Assembly (NCBI GenBank): GCA_021014945.1
Contig: MU266525.1
Location: 3,078-53,286 of the forward strand
DNA: 50,209 bases
Direction: 5' to 3'
From: Leucogyrophana mollusca
Taxonomy: Eukaryota > Basidiomycota > Agaricomycetes > Boletales
Position numbers and translations under genes: made by a program
Notes under the pieces: generated by a model
Told to the model about the DNA's origin: nothing
The model's input: the letters and a program-made list of their open reading frames with translations, nothing else
The model's database searches: none
Shown here: one piece after another, positions 1-10,263 of the stretch
Layout: each line of letters opens with the position of its first letter
How positions within the stretch are numbered: position 1 is the first letter of the stretch

Positions 1-144
1 GGAGGACCTACATATCCCAGGTATCAAAACGTAGAGAGGGTCGACGAGGCGCCGTCGAGGTCCGCCGGAGGATTCGAGGAGGAATCAGAGGAGGAATCAA
101 CCTATTTTTGGTATCAGGCACCGAAGGATCGCCGGAGGTTGGTC

Positions 145-651
145 TCACAGACCAATTTCCCATAACATAAAAACCCCATCTCTTAGACTGTTATTGGGTC
201 CGAGAAGTGCTGCCTGAGGTGGGCGATGAGCACCGAGTGGGTTACGATACACTGGATAACTCTCCTCTCTCCATTTCTTGGGTCCGATGATGTCAGCAAA
301 GAGACCTGTGTCCCGCCAGCGCTCACAGAGCTCCTTCAAAACGGCAGTGCGTTCCGCAGGTGTGTCGATTGACGCATGGAAACTTACGCGCTTCGCGCGT
401 GAATGATCAGCGTTGCTCTGTTGGATCACCCAGATTTCAGTTTTGTTGGAGGCACGATTGGCCTCGTTCTCCGCTTTTAACAGCTGCACGACTTCTGTCC
501 ACAGGAGGCCCACGACGGGACTATTGGGTGATGGGGAAAGAGTCCATGGTATCAGTTCGGTTGAGCTATCAGAGCCATACCCAGCAGGCAAACGAAAATT
601 GTCGCATTTGTTGACGAGGTCGAGGAAAGAGAGCTCTGGAGAATGTGTCAT
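145..651 (-). CDS. DUF4743/Nudix-type protein, partial
   Basis: The reading matches the DUF4743 region that precedes the catalytic Nudix domain in the fungal YJR142W-like / thiamine-pyrophosphokinase-related family. It has an N-terminal FLDLVNKCDNFRLP segment, a WTEVVQLLK stretch, a VSFHASIDTPAERTAVL block, and the RWRDTGLF...WREESYPVY motif. The catalytic half with the Nudix box is not visible. It would lie beyond base 1 after an intron, or the gene is truncated. The chosen ATG (649-651) sits just before the conserved region. An upstream in-frame ATG at 796-798 would add 49 residues with no family resemblance that I know. The frame stops at 145 in what is probably intron or degraded sequence. 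I am fairly sure of the family and unsure of the 3' structure. Confidence 0.6.
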   Translation of the reverse strand: MTHSPELSFLDLVNKCDNFRLPAGYGSDSSTELIPWTLSPSPNSPVVGLLWTEVVQLLKAENEANRASNKTEIWVIQQSNADHSRAKRVSFHASIDTPAERTAVLKELCERWRDTGLFADIIGPKKWREESYPVYRNPLGAHRPPQAALLGPNNSLRDGVFMLWEIGL

Positions 652-959
652 TGAAGCTGAAGGAACCACAAAAAGACTAGCACTCCCGCTATAGTGCGCA
701 GTGCTACCTAAGTGGTACTTGTTAATAATACTAATAGGACTCACGTGTTTCCACCAACTCATCGTTTTCAAACTTGAAGCCAGTTCAACACCTTTCAAAA
801 TTGTTGTACAGGAGGTTCATAAGGACCATCCCGATAGTATAGTACAGCTCTGATCAATACAACAACGACACTCGTTCGAGAACGACTCTGCACCACTTCC
901 CCAAAGTCCCAGAAAACCAGAAGTCGCAAACCCATTCGTAGTTCCTATCCACTTGCTTC

Positions 960-2378
960 CTACCAAGTCGCACTGGGGGCCCTAATCTGAAGACCAGCGC
1001 GGCAACAAGCTTCTATACGCGCAAGTCCAAGGTCGCTAAATTCCAACGAAACGGTAACCTCCTTCAACCGAGCGACGTGAGAATGGTTATGTGAGGGGTC
1101 ATCGTCCCTACGGACGGCTTCGCCAGAGTCTGTGGGGAGACTGCATATCGCCCAACATCGCGATTCCAACATCTCCAAAAACTGCTGCTCTTTAACCGCG
1201 AAAGCACTATCGATGAAGAGCGATTCTAGGAGCGGCAGTAGAACTGAGTTTTTGAGCTTCGAGCAGTCATACTTCAAGTGGTCTACCAGCAGGTCCGCGG
1301 GGCGTATTTCGGGCGTTGCTGCGAAGAATTCGCCCATAGATAGTGCATGGGTGAGGGTGAAGGCGACCAGCGAAGGGAGCTGCCGTAACATGTCGATCAT
1401 GTGGTCCCCCAGGCCGCTAAGACACCGTAAGGTGAGGGAGCGGAGACATCTAGAACTGCAGAGGACGGGCTGCAGAATAGACTTTGTGACCTCTCCTTCC
1501 CACCACAGAAATCTACCCTCCAGCAGCTTTGGAACGACTAGTCCCTTCAGTATGCAATACTGCACTTCGTTCCCTCCGATCATCGAGGTGGACAGCACCC
1601 TTAGCTCTTCCAGTAGAACGGTGGAGGAAGGTCCTTCCTTGAGCGTCTCCGAGCTCGTGCAGCACCCAAAGTACAACTCCGTGAGATTGGGGCACGTCAA
1701 GAGAATATCGTGCAGTTCGCAAACAGGCGCCTTGAGATTTAGGTCGAGGTACACGAGCTTGGTGGCGACACCCTTGACTAAAAGGAGCATATCGGTCGTT
1801 ACGCTGACCTCGCGTAGACAGGGGGCAGCCTCGAGCAGGTCCTCCAGTCGTTCGTACCCTGACTTGCCTGGTGCCACCCCCCTATCCTTCCACCAGAAGA
1901 TGCTGAGTCTTTTCAAGGACAGTAGCGGTGATCTCACCGGTCTGAGATGGCTGAGATACACCGATAACTCGTGAATTCGACTGAGATGGCGATGGATGAG
2001 TGGGAGTGGGTCGTGTGTAACGGGGTATAATGTCGGTCGGAGATCAAGGCTTAATGGGCACCCCGCCGAGTTTGATAGCCACTGCTCTGCGGAGTCGCTA
2101 TCCATTTGCGATAATAACTGAAGTGAGACGATGGACCAGAGAAGAGGGGTAGAAAGGGCGATGCTTCGCCATGTGCGGGACACCTGCGATATTGTCCTCG
2201 GCATCAAGCTGACTGCCTGGAGTGGGGTATCCACAGGCGAAAATTGCGTGCGGCATAACAGAAATATATCATTCAGAACATCAAGAGGAAGAGCCTGAGC
2301 AGGGTCAAGAGCCATTTTCATTGGATCAGTGGAGGAATAAGAAAGTGCTGCTCCAAGGATATGAATAGGGCCCTTCAC
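960..2378 (-). CDS. F-box protein (Agaricomycete type), single exon
   Basis: This uninterrupted frame of 472 residues has an F-box-like segment at about residues 29-85: LPLDVLNDIFLLCR, then a variable linker, then ISQVSRTWRSIALSTPLLWS. This is the usual layout in the large F-box expansions of mushroom-forming fungi. The rest is leucine-rich and reads like degenerate leucine-rich repeats (CLREVSVTTD, CPNLTELYFGC, CLRSLTLRCLSGLGDHM). By family knowledge it would act as a substrate adaptor for an SCF ubiquitin ligase; the target is unknown. Met22 or Met20 could also be the start, because the conserved region begins after them. The F-box assignment is firm and the function beyond that is not. Confidence 0.8.
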   Translation of the reverse strand: MKGPIHILGAALSYSSTDPMKMALDPAQALPLDVLNDIFLLCRTQFSPVDTPLQAVSLMPRTISQVSRTWRSIALSTPLLWSIVSLQLLSQMDSDSAEQWLSNSAGCPLSLDLRPTLYPVTHDPLPLIHRHLSRIHELSVYLSHLRPVRSPLLSLKRLSIFWWKDRGVAPGKSGYERLEDLLEAAPCLREVSVTTDMLLLVKGVATKLVYLDLNLKAPVCELHDILLTCPNLTELYFGCCTSSETLKEGPSSTVLLEELRVLSTSMIGGNEVQYCILKGLVVPKLLEGRFLWWEGEVTKSILQPVLCSSRCLRSLTLRCLSGLGDHMIDMLRQLPSLVAFTLTHALSMGEFFAATPEIRPADLLVDHLKYDCSKLKNSVLLPLLESLFIDSAFAVKEQQFLEMLESRCWAICSLPTDSGEAVRRDDDPSHNHSHVARLKEVTVSLEFSDLGLARIEACCRAGLQIRAPSATW

Positions 2379-3453
2379 TCACTGAAATGACTCGTCGATC
2401 GGAGTTGCTGTCGAAAATCGCGGTGCCCTTTTACATATCTTTTTCGGTCCCAATTAAATCCCCTGGCATCGGGATAGGTGTCGACTGGCGTCGACCATAC
2501 CTGGTGACATCGGCGCTTCGGGTCTCGTACGTTCAGGTGGGGCGACGGCGCAATGTGATGGATCCTTCCCTAAGTTCCCTTTCACCGAAATGGCCGGCGT
2601 GCGTGCTATCACACAAACGTCTTCTACGGGAAAATGGACTGACTTGCGATCCAAGTGCTGGCAAGCCCAAAATTAAACAATAACTGAGAAGGAGATAATG
2701 GCGCGGCGAGGTGGCAAGAAGGGCGCAAAGGCTAGGAAATGTTATATGCCGGGCACTTCCTTGGAGGGAGTTAGGCGGTAAACTTGCAATCAAGCCCATA
2801 TGGACTGCGCAGGGCCAATGACGGTAAGATGATGCTACGTTCCACGAGCAAGCCCTGATGACAGCTGACGTGTTGGTGCAGCGTTGAAACGCCTGATCGG
2901 ACTGGCGTCTGTTTGGTTCCGGGGCTCATACCAAACAACCATCCAACTCTCGTTCGTTAGTCGTCCTACAGCGTCCTATCCGTCCAAGGGCCTCGTGAAT
3001 GGTTTCTGGCGGTCTCCAACCCCGCGGGAGCTCTTCAGCGTGCTGTATCCGCGTCAGAACCATGGGTATTCCCCCCCTGGACTTACACCCAATCGCCCCA
3101 TGGGGTCGTGATTTCTCGCCCAACTTACTCTTGTCTACAGTCGTTCTCCCAAAGTTCGCGACTTGACACCATCGAGCGACGACAATCTGGACAAGTGCTC
3201 AGCCAGTCAAAGTGTCCCCACCCAGGTTTGGGTTTTCGGGCGACCTACCCGTTCGGCCGAAAGATCAGGTCTGTCTGAACCACGGACGGTATAAGACTGG
3301 TACGAGACAACAGAACGAAACGTTCAGTCCACGAACAACCTCATCCATACAACAGAAGAACCACTGTAAGAACCGCCCCATTTGCTCGCGGCCCCATGCC
3401 AATCTCAAAACACTTGACTAACGAATCATGATCTAGCACCCTAACATCAAATA
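2379..3453. other. Intergenic region, no gene seen
   Basis: I find no convincing exon here. Short frames exist on both strands but none resembles a protein family or links by good splice sites. A TATAAGA string lies at 3290-3296, about 160 bp before the methyltransferase ATG, and could belong to its promoter. Confidence 0.4.
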
Positions 3454-4281
3454 ATGTCTGGGGGTCAGAAACCTGCTGCTGTCTACACGCATGGACATCA
3501 CGAGTCTGTGCTGCGCTCTCATACTTGGCGCACTGCCGCCAACTCGGCAGCATACCTTATCCCTCACCTGAGGCCAAACATGCGCATCCTGGACCTTGGC
3601 TGTGGTCCCGGAACCATCACAGCTGATTTAGCTAAGCTGGTACCACAAGGTCAAGTCGTTGGTCTCGAGCATGCTGCCGATGTGCTGGAGAAGGCAAGAG
3701 CTACGGCCTCCCAACAAGGGGTCACGAATATCGAATTCCAAACTGGAGATATCTGCAACCTCACAGACATCAAAGACGGCACCTTCGATGTTGTACACTG
3801 CCATCAGGTACTCCAGCACATCTCCGACCCCGTCAAGGCGCTTTCGGAAATGCGCCGCGTCGCGAAGCCAGGGGGAATCGTAGCCGCTCGCGAATCCGAT
3901 TATGACGCTTTCACGTGGTACCCAGATGTAGAGGGGATGAAGGAGTGGCAGCAGCTGTACCATGATGTCGCAACCAAAAACGGCGGCGAACCCAATGCTG
4001 GGCGGCGGTTAGTTGCATGGGCACGTGAGGCTGGTTTCGATCGTACACAAATCACTGCGACCGCGAGTACGTGGTGCTATAGCACCTCGGAGGAGCAAGC
4101 TTGGTGGAGTGGGTTGTGGGCAGACCGTACCATCAGCTCGAACTTTGCCGGTACAGCCATTGGCCACGGCCTCGCCACTCAAGAGAAACTGGAGGAGATT
4201 GCAGAGGTGTGGCGAAAGTGGGGCAAACAGGAGGACGGCTGGTTCGTCGTTCTGCACGGCGAGATTATCTGCCAAGTTTGA
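3454..4281 (+). CDS. SAM-dependent methyltransferase (UbiE-like)
   Basis: Single exon, 275 residues. The class I methyltransferase fold is clear. Motif I is RILDLGCGPGT at about residues 44-54. An acidic ribose-binding residue lies in VVGLEHA near residue 72. There is a GDICNL motif near 98, FDVVHCHQVLQHISDP near 112-127, and the post-motif RVAKPGGIVAARE. The closest general type is the UbiE/COQ5-like Methyltransf_11/25 group of fungal small-molecule methyltransferases. There is no signal peptide or membrane segment, so a cytosolic enzyme is inferred. The substrate cannot be read from sequence. Neighbours are a pectinase-type gene and an F-box gene, with no sign of a biosynthetic cluster. Confidence 0.85.
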   Translation: MSGGQKPAAVYTHGHHESVLRSHTWRTAANSAAYLIPHLRPNMRILDLGCGPGTITADLAKLVPQGQVVGLEHAADVLEKARATASQQGVTNIEFQTGDICNLTDIKDGTFDVVHCHQVLQHISDPVKALSEMRRVAKPGGIVAARESDYDAFTWYPDVEGMKEWQQLYHDVATKNGGEPNAGRRLVAWAREAGFDRTQITATASTWCYSTSEEQAWWSGLWADRTISSNFAGTAIGHGLATQEKLEEIAEVWRKWGKQEDGWFVVLHGEIICQV

Positions 4282-4670
4282 TGGAGTCCTGCAATGGGCC
4301 CGGGTGCCAACATGACCCCGGCATCTTTTCATATTTTTCACATCCATACCATTTACTTGTACGATATCACGGAGCGGAAGACGAAGGAACAGCTATGTCT
4401 GTAGGAGGTATACTGGACTGACACCCACCGCCGAACAAGTTGACTGCACCAAAGCGCGCTTTTTTTACTCCCGTGTGTAACTGTACAAGCATAAACTTGG
4501 AGTGCCACTGGTCATTCTGTTCGAAGCCAGGGTTGCTCTATTTCGGCACTGCAAACCGAGCCGTCCAGCGGGCCGTCTGGCTTCAGACCGGCCACATTCC
4601 ACTGACTTCATCGCTCGTGACCCCAAACCCATGACCGAACCAAAGAACATCTGAAGCGAGAGTCGCATCT

Positions 4671-4677
4671 TATAAAC
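4671..4677 (+). promoter_or_regulatory. Candidate TATA box of the GH28 gene
   Basis: TATAAAC lies 49 bp upstream of the GH28 ATG, a usual distance for a fungal TATA element with a short leader. Inferred from position and motif only. Confidence 0.4.
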
Positions 4678-4725
4678 GCTACCAGCGATGAACTGTCCGA
4701 CCCCCAGTCGTCTCTTGTAGAAACG

Positions 4726-6930
4726 ATGTTTGCCGCACGCTGGGTGTTGGTTTCTTTTGTGCTGCAGGTTTTGCCACTCCATGTTCTTGCGGCAACTACC
4801 TGGTCCAAAGTCTGCACTTTGACCCCTCTTGGTGCAGGACAAGATGATACGGATCAGGCAAGTTCATCCGAGACATGTTGGCATGTTGGGATAGTGCTAA
4901 TTTGTGTGGTCCGCAAAGGTTGAAGCAGCAATTGCTCAGTGCGGAGAGAATGGACTAACAGTATTTGACGCTGGGGATTTCAACATTACCAGGTGTGTTT
5001 TTTGTGTGACAAGACCGGCCAATCCTTGACTGTCTTGCAGGAAGATGACATGGAATCTTGCCTCGGCTCGTGTTGAGCTCCACGGATACTTGAATGTAAG
5101 ACTCGAAACACTTCGTCCTGCCCGGATCTGATGCCGGGCCTTTCTTTAGTTCCAGCCAGACATCCAATATTGGCTGAATGCCAACAACACCTATAGAGTG
5201 GTCTATATTCAGGTGAGCCACACCACTATCAGTATCGAAGTTGCTGACAAATGTACTGCATGATCCGCACAGGATCAGGCCTCTTGGTTCGTTGTAACCG
5301 GGCATGACTTCCACATCGACGCGTTCAATACAGGCGGCATCAACGGCAACGGACAAGTGAGTTTGCACCGACTGGTCCGCAGTCCCGTAAGGTTGACATC
5401 ACTCGTGCGAGCAGCCTTGGTGGAATTACTACACCACAGTTCCGCGTCTTGACGGAGACGGCCGCCCTCTTTCTCTCACAGTTTATCAAGCCACGCGTGG
5501 ACGAATCTCCAACTTCCACATTGAGTCGCCGCCATTCTGGTGCAACGCTGTCGCAGAATCGCAAGATATCATATACGATGGAATGGTGTGCAACGCCACG
5601 AATACGAACCCAGAGTTTTATGGCCAAAAGTAAGTATATTGGGACGCGCACTCCTAACTTTATTTAACCGTCCCTATTTCTAGCATTGTGCCGAACACTG
5701 ATGGTGCGTCTTCGTGCCGCGTTAAGTTCGGAACATTCCCAGCTCAGCCTATGAATAGGCATAGACACATATCGCAGCGACAAAATCACGCTGTTAAACT
5801 GGGATGTAAGCCATCGGTTGCACATATGACTTCACAGGTGACGGATTTTTGTTAGGTGACCTGTGGAGACGACTGCCTGGCCATCAAAGGCGTAAGCACT
5901 ATCTCGGTCGTCTCCTTGATTCAGTGACACCCGATACTCATGGAGGGCTCGTGCATAGAACACCACAAACTTAGTCGTCAACAACGTTACTTGTCGCGGA
6001 GGCAACGGAATCGCATTTGGCTCTCTGGGACAATATGTTGACCTGGTGTGTGATGCCGGCGCTTTGATTTGCTGGGCTCATTTGAGCGTTGATGGCCTGC
6101 TTATCTAGAATGACGACGTTGAGAATGTGCTGATGGAAAACTTGAGTGTACGCTGGCGTTCTTTTTGGCCTTGTGCCTGGCAGACCTTAGTGGCAACTCT
6201 CTGTTTAGATGGTGCGCCTTGATCCGAGCATCCAACCGAACATGGGAAGCGGAGTGCGTAATCTGCCACCATCCACTGGAAATCAGATTTTCTGACAGAT
6301 GATTGAAGGTCTACTTCAAATCCTTCGATGCGACTGTCAACGGTGCCCCTCCGACCGGAGGCGGAGGCGGAGGAGGTATGGCAAACGCCGAACCATCTTT
6401 ACATCTCATGGTGATAACACCTCTATGCGCTAGGCTATCTGAAGAACGTCGTCGTTCGCAATGTTAAGCTCGATAATGTGACTACACCGATCCACCTTTA
6501 TCAGACAAATGACGCACAGCCGTACGTTGTCGTATTTCCCGCCGAAATGTGCGTTGACCATGCTTTGGCATTTCCAGCGGCGATGCGCCGTCAAAGTACC
6601 AGTTCAGTGATCTGACATTCATCGGATTCTCCGGCACAGCCCAAACCAACACGAGTACGTTCATTTTCTATATTACCAGGTCCCTTACAACCATCTGATC
6701 ATCACCTTCCATAGTTGTTGATTTGGCTTGCAGTCCTGCGGCTCCTTGTCCTAACATGTCTTTTAGTGATATCGACATTGCTCCGCCATCAGGAGAGGCA
6801 CCAAAGTACATCTGCCAAAACGTCATTAACGAGACTGGCTTACCTGGTATGTATCGCCCCAGAGCCAGCATCAGACGTGTGGCTGATTCAACGTTTGATA
6901 GCGCCTTGTAATGCCACTGGAACAGACTGA
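4726..6930 (+). CDS. Secreted glycoside hydrolase family 28 (exo-polygalacturonase / rhamnogalacturonase type)
   Basis: Seventeen exons give 429 residues in frame: 4726-4857, 4919-4992, 5041-5095, 5150-5212, 5273-5356, 5415-5629, 5684-5703, 5759-5805, 5856-5891, 5959-6045, 6109-6147, 6209-6253, 6309-6375, 6434-6521, 6578-6654, 6715-6846, 6902-6930. Residues 1-22 form a signal peptide ending VLA, so the enzyme is secreted. GH28 marks are visible: NTDG (about 212-215), CGDDC (about 233-237) and the beta-helix NxTCRGGNGIAFGSLGQ (about 250-265). NTDG and GDD carry the three catalytic aspartates. The usual GHG histidine is Asn here, and the RIK site reads YFK. This points to an exo-acting, non-classical GH28 subgroup rather than endo-polygalacturonase. 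Intron 1 has a GC donor (gcaagt). Several N-glycosylation sequons are present. The role is plant cell-wall pectin breakdown. Confidence 0.88.
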
Positions 6931-7752
6931 TCGTGACGGTGGCTGGGCTGTCCTCGGAGCCGTTTACATCTCAACACTTTACTGTCGAGTTCTTTCAGCA
7001 CTGAAAATACTGTTTTTCTCTACACGGCGTTCCTATTGGGATGTGCGAATACTTTTGACAGCAACTGTCATACTTATTTGGCTCGCTTTACCACACCACA
7101 AGTAGCCGGAAGTAGCCCCACAGTTCCGCGTTTCTTCGAGAGGGAGTAACGTGGCAAGATCAAGACCGCCTCAGAGTGGCAGAACATGATGGAGGCGCAT
7201 CTGCTGTATCAAAGGGTTCTTGGCGAACTTTAACCGTACCAGAACCACGGCCGCGGGGCGTTAACAAAGTGGTTCGCTCACCTCTGAAGCGGCTCCTGCG
7301 GCGTTTCGGCAACTCACGGCTATTTCACTAAGGTGTGTTAAGGGGGTTTTGCGTCGTGATTTTCCTGGGCTCGATAGTTTGAAAATGAGGCCCAAGTCAG
7401 TCCGCTGACCGGACTGTACTTGCTCATGCTACAATATATCCGCGGCTTGAGGTTGGCTTGCGGCACTGCGACCCTGATGAATGAGTTAGATCTGAGATTC
7501 ATACTATGTCCATCGTGGGAAATTCGTTGATATAGAGGTGAGGGCTTCAAAAACGGACACAATGGCAAGGAAACCACAGCGACTCAGGTTACCGCTCATA
7601 ACCTGACTGACTGCCCTTATCACCCTACCATCATCTGGCTCTCCTTCATTTTCTGTCTCTACCCTTTCACCAACAGGCAGGCCCTCTCTATTGTAATTTT
7701 CGCGCGCAGGACGCCGCTGCAAGGTGCCGTCAACTGTCTCTGGAAGTACAGC
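6931..7752. other. Intergenic region, no gene seen
   Basis: This holds the 3' flank of the GH28 gene and the 5' flank of the NADPH oxidase gene. Only short frames occur, with no family resemblance, and I see no clear repeat or TATA element. Confidence 0.4.
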
Positions 7753-10002
7753 ATGTATAAACGCTCCTCCGATCTCGACTTTTCCGACCGCACTCCATAT
7801 CGCGAGAAGAACCCGTTTCGTGATCAGGATCCGTTCAATCCAGACTATGATCATGCCGGAGACTCTTTGCCACCCACCACATTGCAGCGCAATAAGACGG
7901 AACGGTATCGGTTACAAGGAATTCAGCGGTCCGACCCCAGTACTACAGGTGCCCCCAAGGTCCCTGAGGGGCCGAAAACTCTCGGTCAAAAATTCGATTT
8001 GTGGATGATCAATGAAGGTGGAAAGCGCCTCTTTTTCTTCTCGTGGATCTTCTTCCATTTCCTCGTGATCGCGTTTGGGTTCATGAACTACGAGCTGAGC
8101 GATGATTTCACCGGTGCACGCGCGACATTTGGCATAACATACCGTTAGTCTACATATCTTTGTTCTTTAGGCCGTGTGCTAATACACGTTCGACAGCCAT
8201 TGCTCGATCCGCCGCACTTGTCCTTCACACCGATGTCATTTTCATCCTCCTACCTGTGTGCCGGAACTTCATCTCTCTACTGCGTCGCACGCCGCTCAAC
8301 CAGTTCATTCCGTTTGACAAGAATATCACGTTCCACAAAGCGACGGCGTGGTCCATGGTGTTCTTCACCCTTGTTCACATCGGCGCCCACATGCGCAACT
8401 TCTACATACTTGCTCTGTCCGATACTTCTGCCACCACCACTGGCCAACGTGCCCTCGTCTTCCTTCAAGCCAACTTTGCTACAGGTCCTGGTGCCACAGG
8501 TTGGATCATGACTGCTGCACTGGGAATTATGGTGTGGTTCGCTATGGAAAAACGCCGTCGCGCACATTTCGAGTGGTTCTGGTACACGCACCACCTGTTC
8601 CTCGTGTTCTTCCTGGCCTGGCAATTCCACGGCATGTGGTGTATGATCAAACCCGATAGAGAACCTTATTGTTCGTTTAACACCATCGGCGTGTTTTGGG
8701 TAAAGATGGTTTTTTTTGGCAGAATCTTTGATGCTGTCGCTGACATTTCTCTGTAGCGCTACTGGCTGGTTGGTGGTCTTATCTGGACCTATGAGCGTAT
8801 CTTGCGCGAAGTCCGTTCGCGTCACCGAACGTTTATATCCAAGGTCATCCAGCATCCTTCCAAAGTTGTAGAATTGCAGATCAAGAAAGACAAGACAACA
8901 ACAAGGGCGGGTCAATACATCTTCCTCTCCTGCCCGGAAATCTCGTACTTCCAATGGCATCCATTTACTCTCACGAGGTACGCACTCACACTCCTAAAAC
9001 TGAGGATTTGTTTGAACTCAATTTACTTGGTTACCATAGCGCACCTGAGGAAGATTATATTTCTGTTCACATCCGTGTAGTCGGGGACTTCACTACCGCA
9101 CTGGCAAAAGCGGTAGGCTGTGATTTTGAGTCGGAGAAGGCCAAGCGCGTTAGTGCCGCTGGTGGAATGGTTCTTGGCACAAACACAAATCCGCCTTTGA
9201 ACCGCATCCTGCCGCGTGTTATGGTCGATGGTCCATTCGGCAGCGCAAGTGAGGACTTCCTCAATTATGAGACAGTTCTGCTTGTTGGCGCAGGTATTGG
9301 TGTCACGCCATTTGCTTCGTACGCAATACTCCTATGTCGTTTACTGGTCCGCGCTAATGCGAAACTGCAGAATATTGAAGTCCATATGGTACCGCATGAA
9401 TAATATGAACAACTCGAAACCGACACGGCTTTCCAAGGTGTACTTCACCTGGGTTATCCGTGACTTTGGTAGTGCGGAATGGTTCCACTCCCTGCTTCAG
9501 GCCATCGAAGAGCAGGACACGCAAAACCGGATCGAGATTAACATATACCTCACAGCGAAGATCAAGGAAGACGACGTGAATAACATTATCGTACGCTCTT
9601 CCCCACACTTCTATGGGATCTACTCGAGAAACTAACGCTGCTTCCGATACAGGTCCAGGATGTCGGTGCTGAGAAGGACGCTATTACTTCGCTGCGCGCA
9701 CCCACCCACTTTGGCAGGCCCAACTGGGACCGGGTGTTTGGGTCAATGGTCGAGAAGCATCCGGAGACTGACGTCGGTGTGGTATGTTCGGATTTCGGCT
9801 TTTTTGATCCTCGCTCATGCGTGTCCTCAATATAGTTCTTCTGTGGTCCTCCGGTGCTCTCCAAGCAGTTGCATCAGATGTCCAACAAGTATTCGAACCC
9901 GAAGGGAACGCGGTTCTTTTTCGGAAAGGGTACGCTATCGCCATCTTTCTTAAATCTCCTACAATCTCACGCGGTTGTATCCACTGCACAGAAAACTTCT
10001 AG
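7753..10002 (+). CDS. noxA: NADPH oxidase, NoxA type
   Basis: Eight exons (7753-8143, 8197-8699, 8757-8977, 9040-9318, 9371-9590, 9653-9781, 9836-9929, 9992-10002) give 615 residues in frame. Order of parts: a hydrophilic extension of about 80 residues; the ferric-reductase transmembrane core with heme-ligating histidines in [26 protein letters not shown] and HHLFLVFF...QFHGMW; an FAD site [19 protein letters not shown] (from about 366); an NADPH site [11 protein letters not shown] (about 455-465); FFCGPP; and the typical C-terminus KENF. It makes superoxide from cytosolic NADPH across a membrane. In fungi the enzyme works with NoxR and Rac in hyphal and fruiting-body development. No EF-hands are seen, so it is not Nox[17 protein letters not shown] and [10 protein letters not shown] fit NoxA better than NoxB. 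Confidence 0.93.
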
Positions 10003-10263
10003 ACTGTTCCTCGTCGATACCACTCGGTTCAAATTTATTGTGCTTTCGTGTTGGTTGCTGTGTACTTTTTGTATATTTTGAGAGGCACCTTTTTTATGGA
10101 CCCCGTTCACACATGTACGCGCCGTTTGAAGTTCGTTCTTACTGTGATATATCGGATTGGGATAATAAAGGAATAATAACCGGGATAGGTGGGATATCGT
10201 ACAATGTAAGGAGAATGTACAGTAACAATTATTGGTGAGTTCTATAAAGGTCACAATTAGGTG

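Noticed and set aside
1132..1974. 280-codon plus-strand frame
   Set aside because: It is antisense to the F-box gene, with Ser/Arg-rich composition typical of shadow frames.
8277..8960. Long 227-codon minus-strand frame
   Set aside because: It is the antisense shadow of the NADPH oxidase exons, whose protein is certain.
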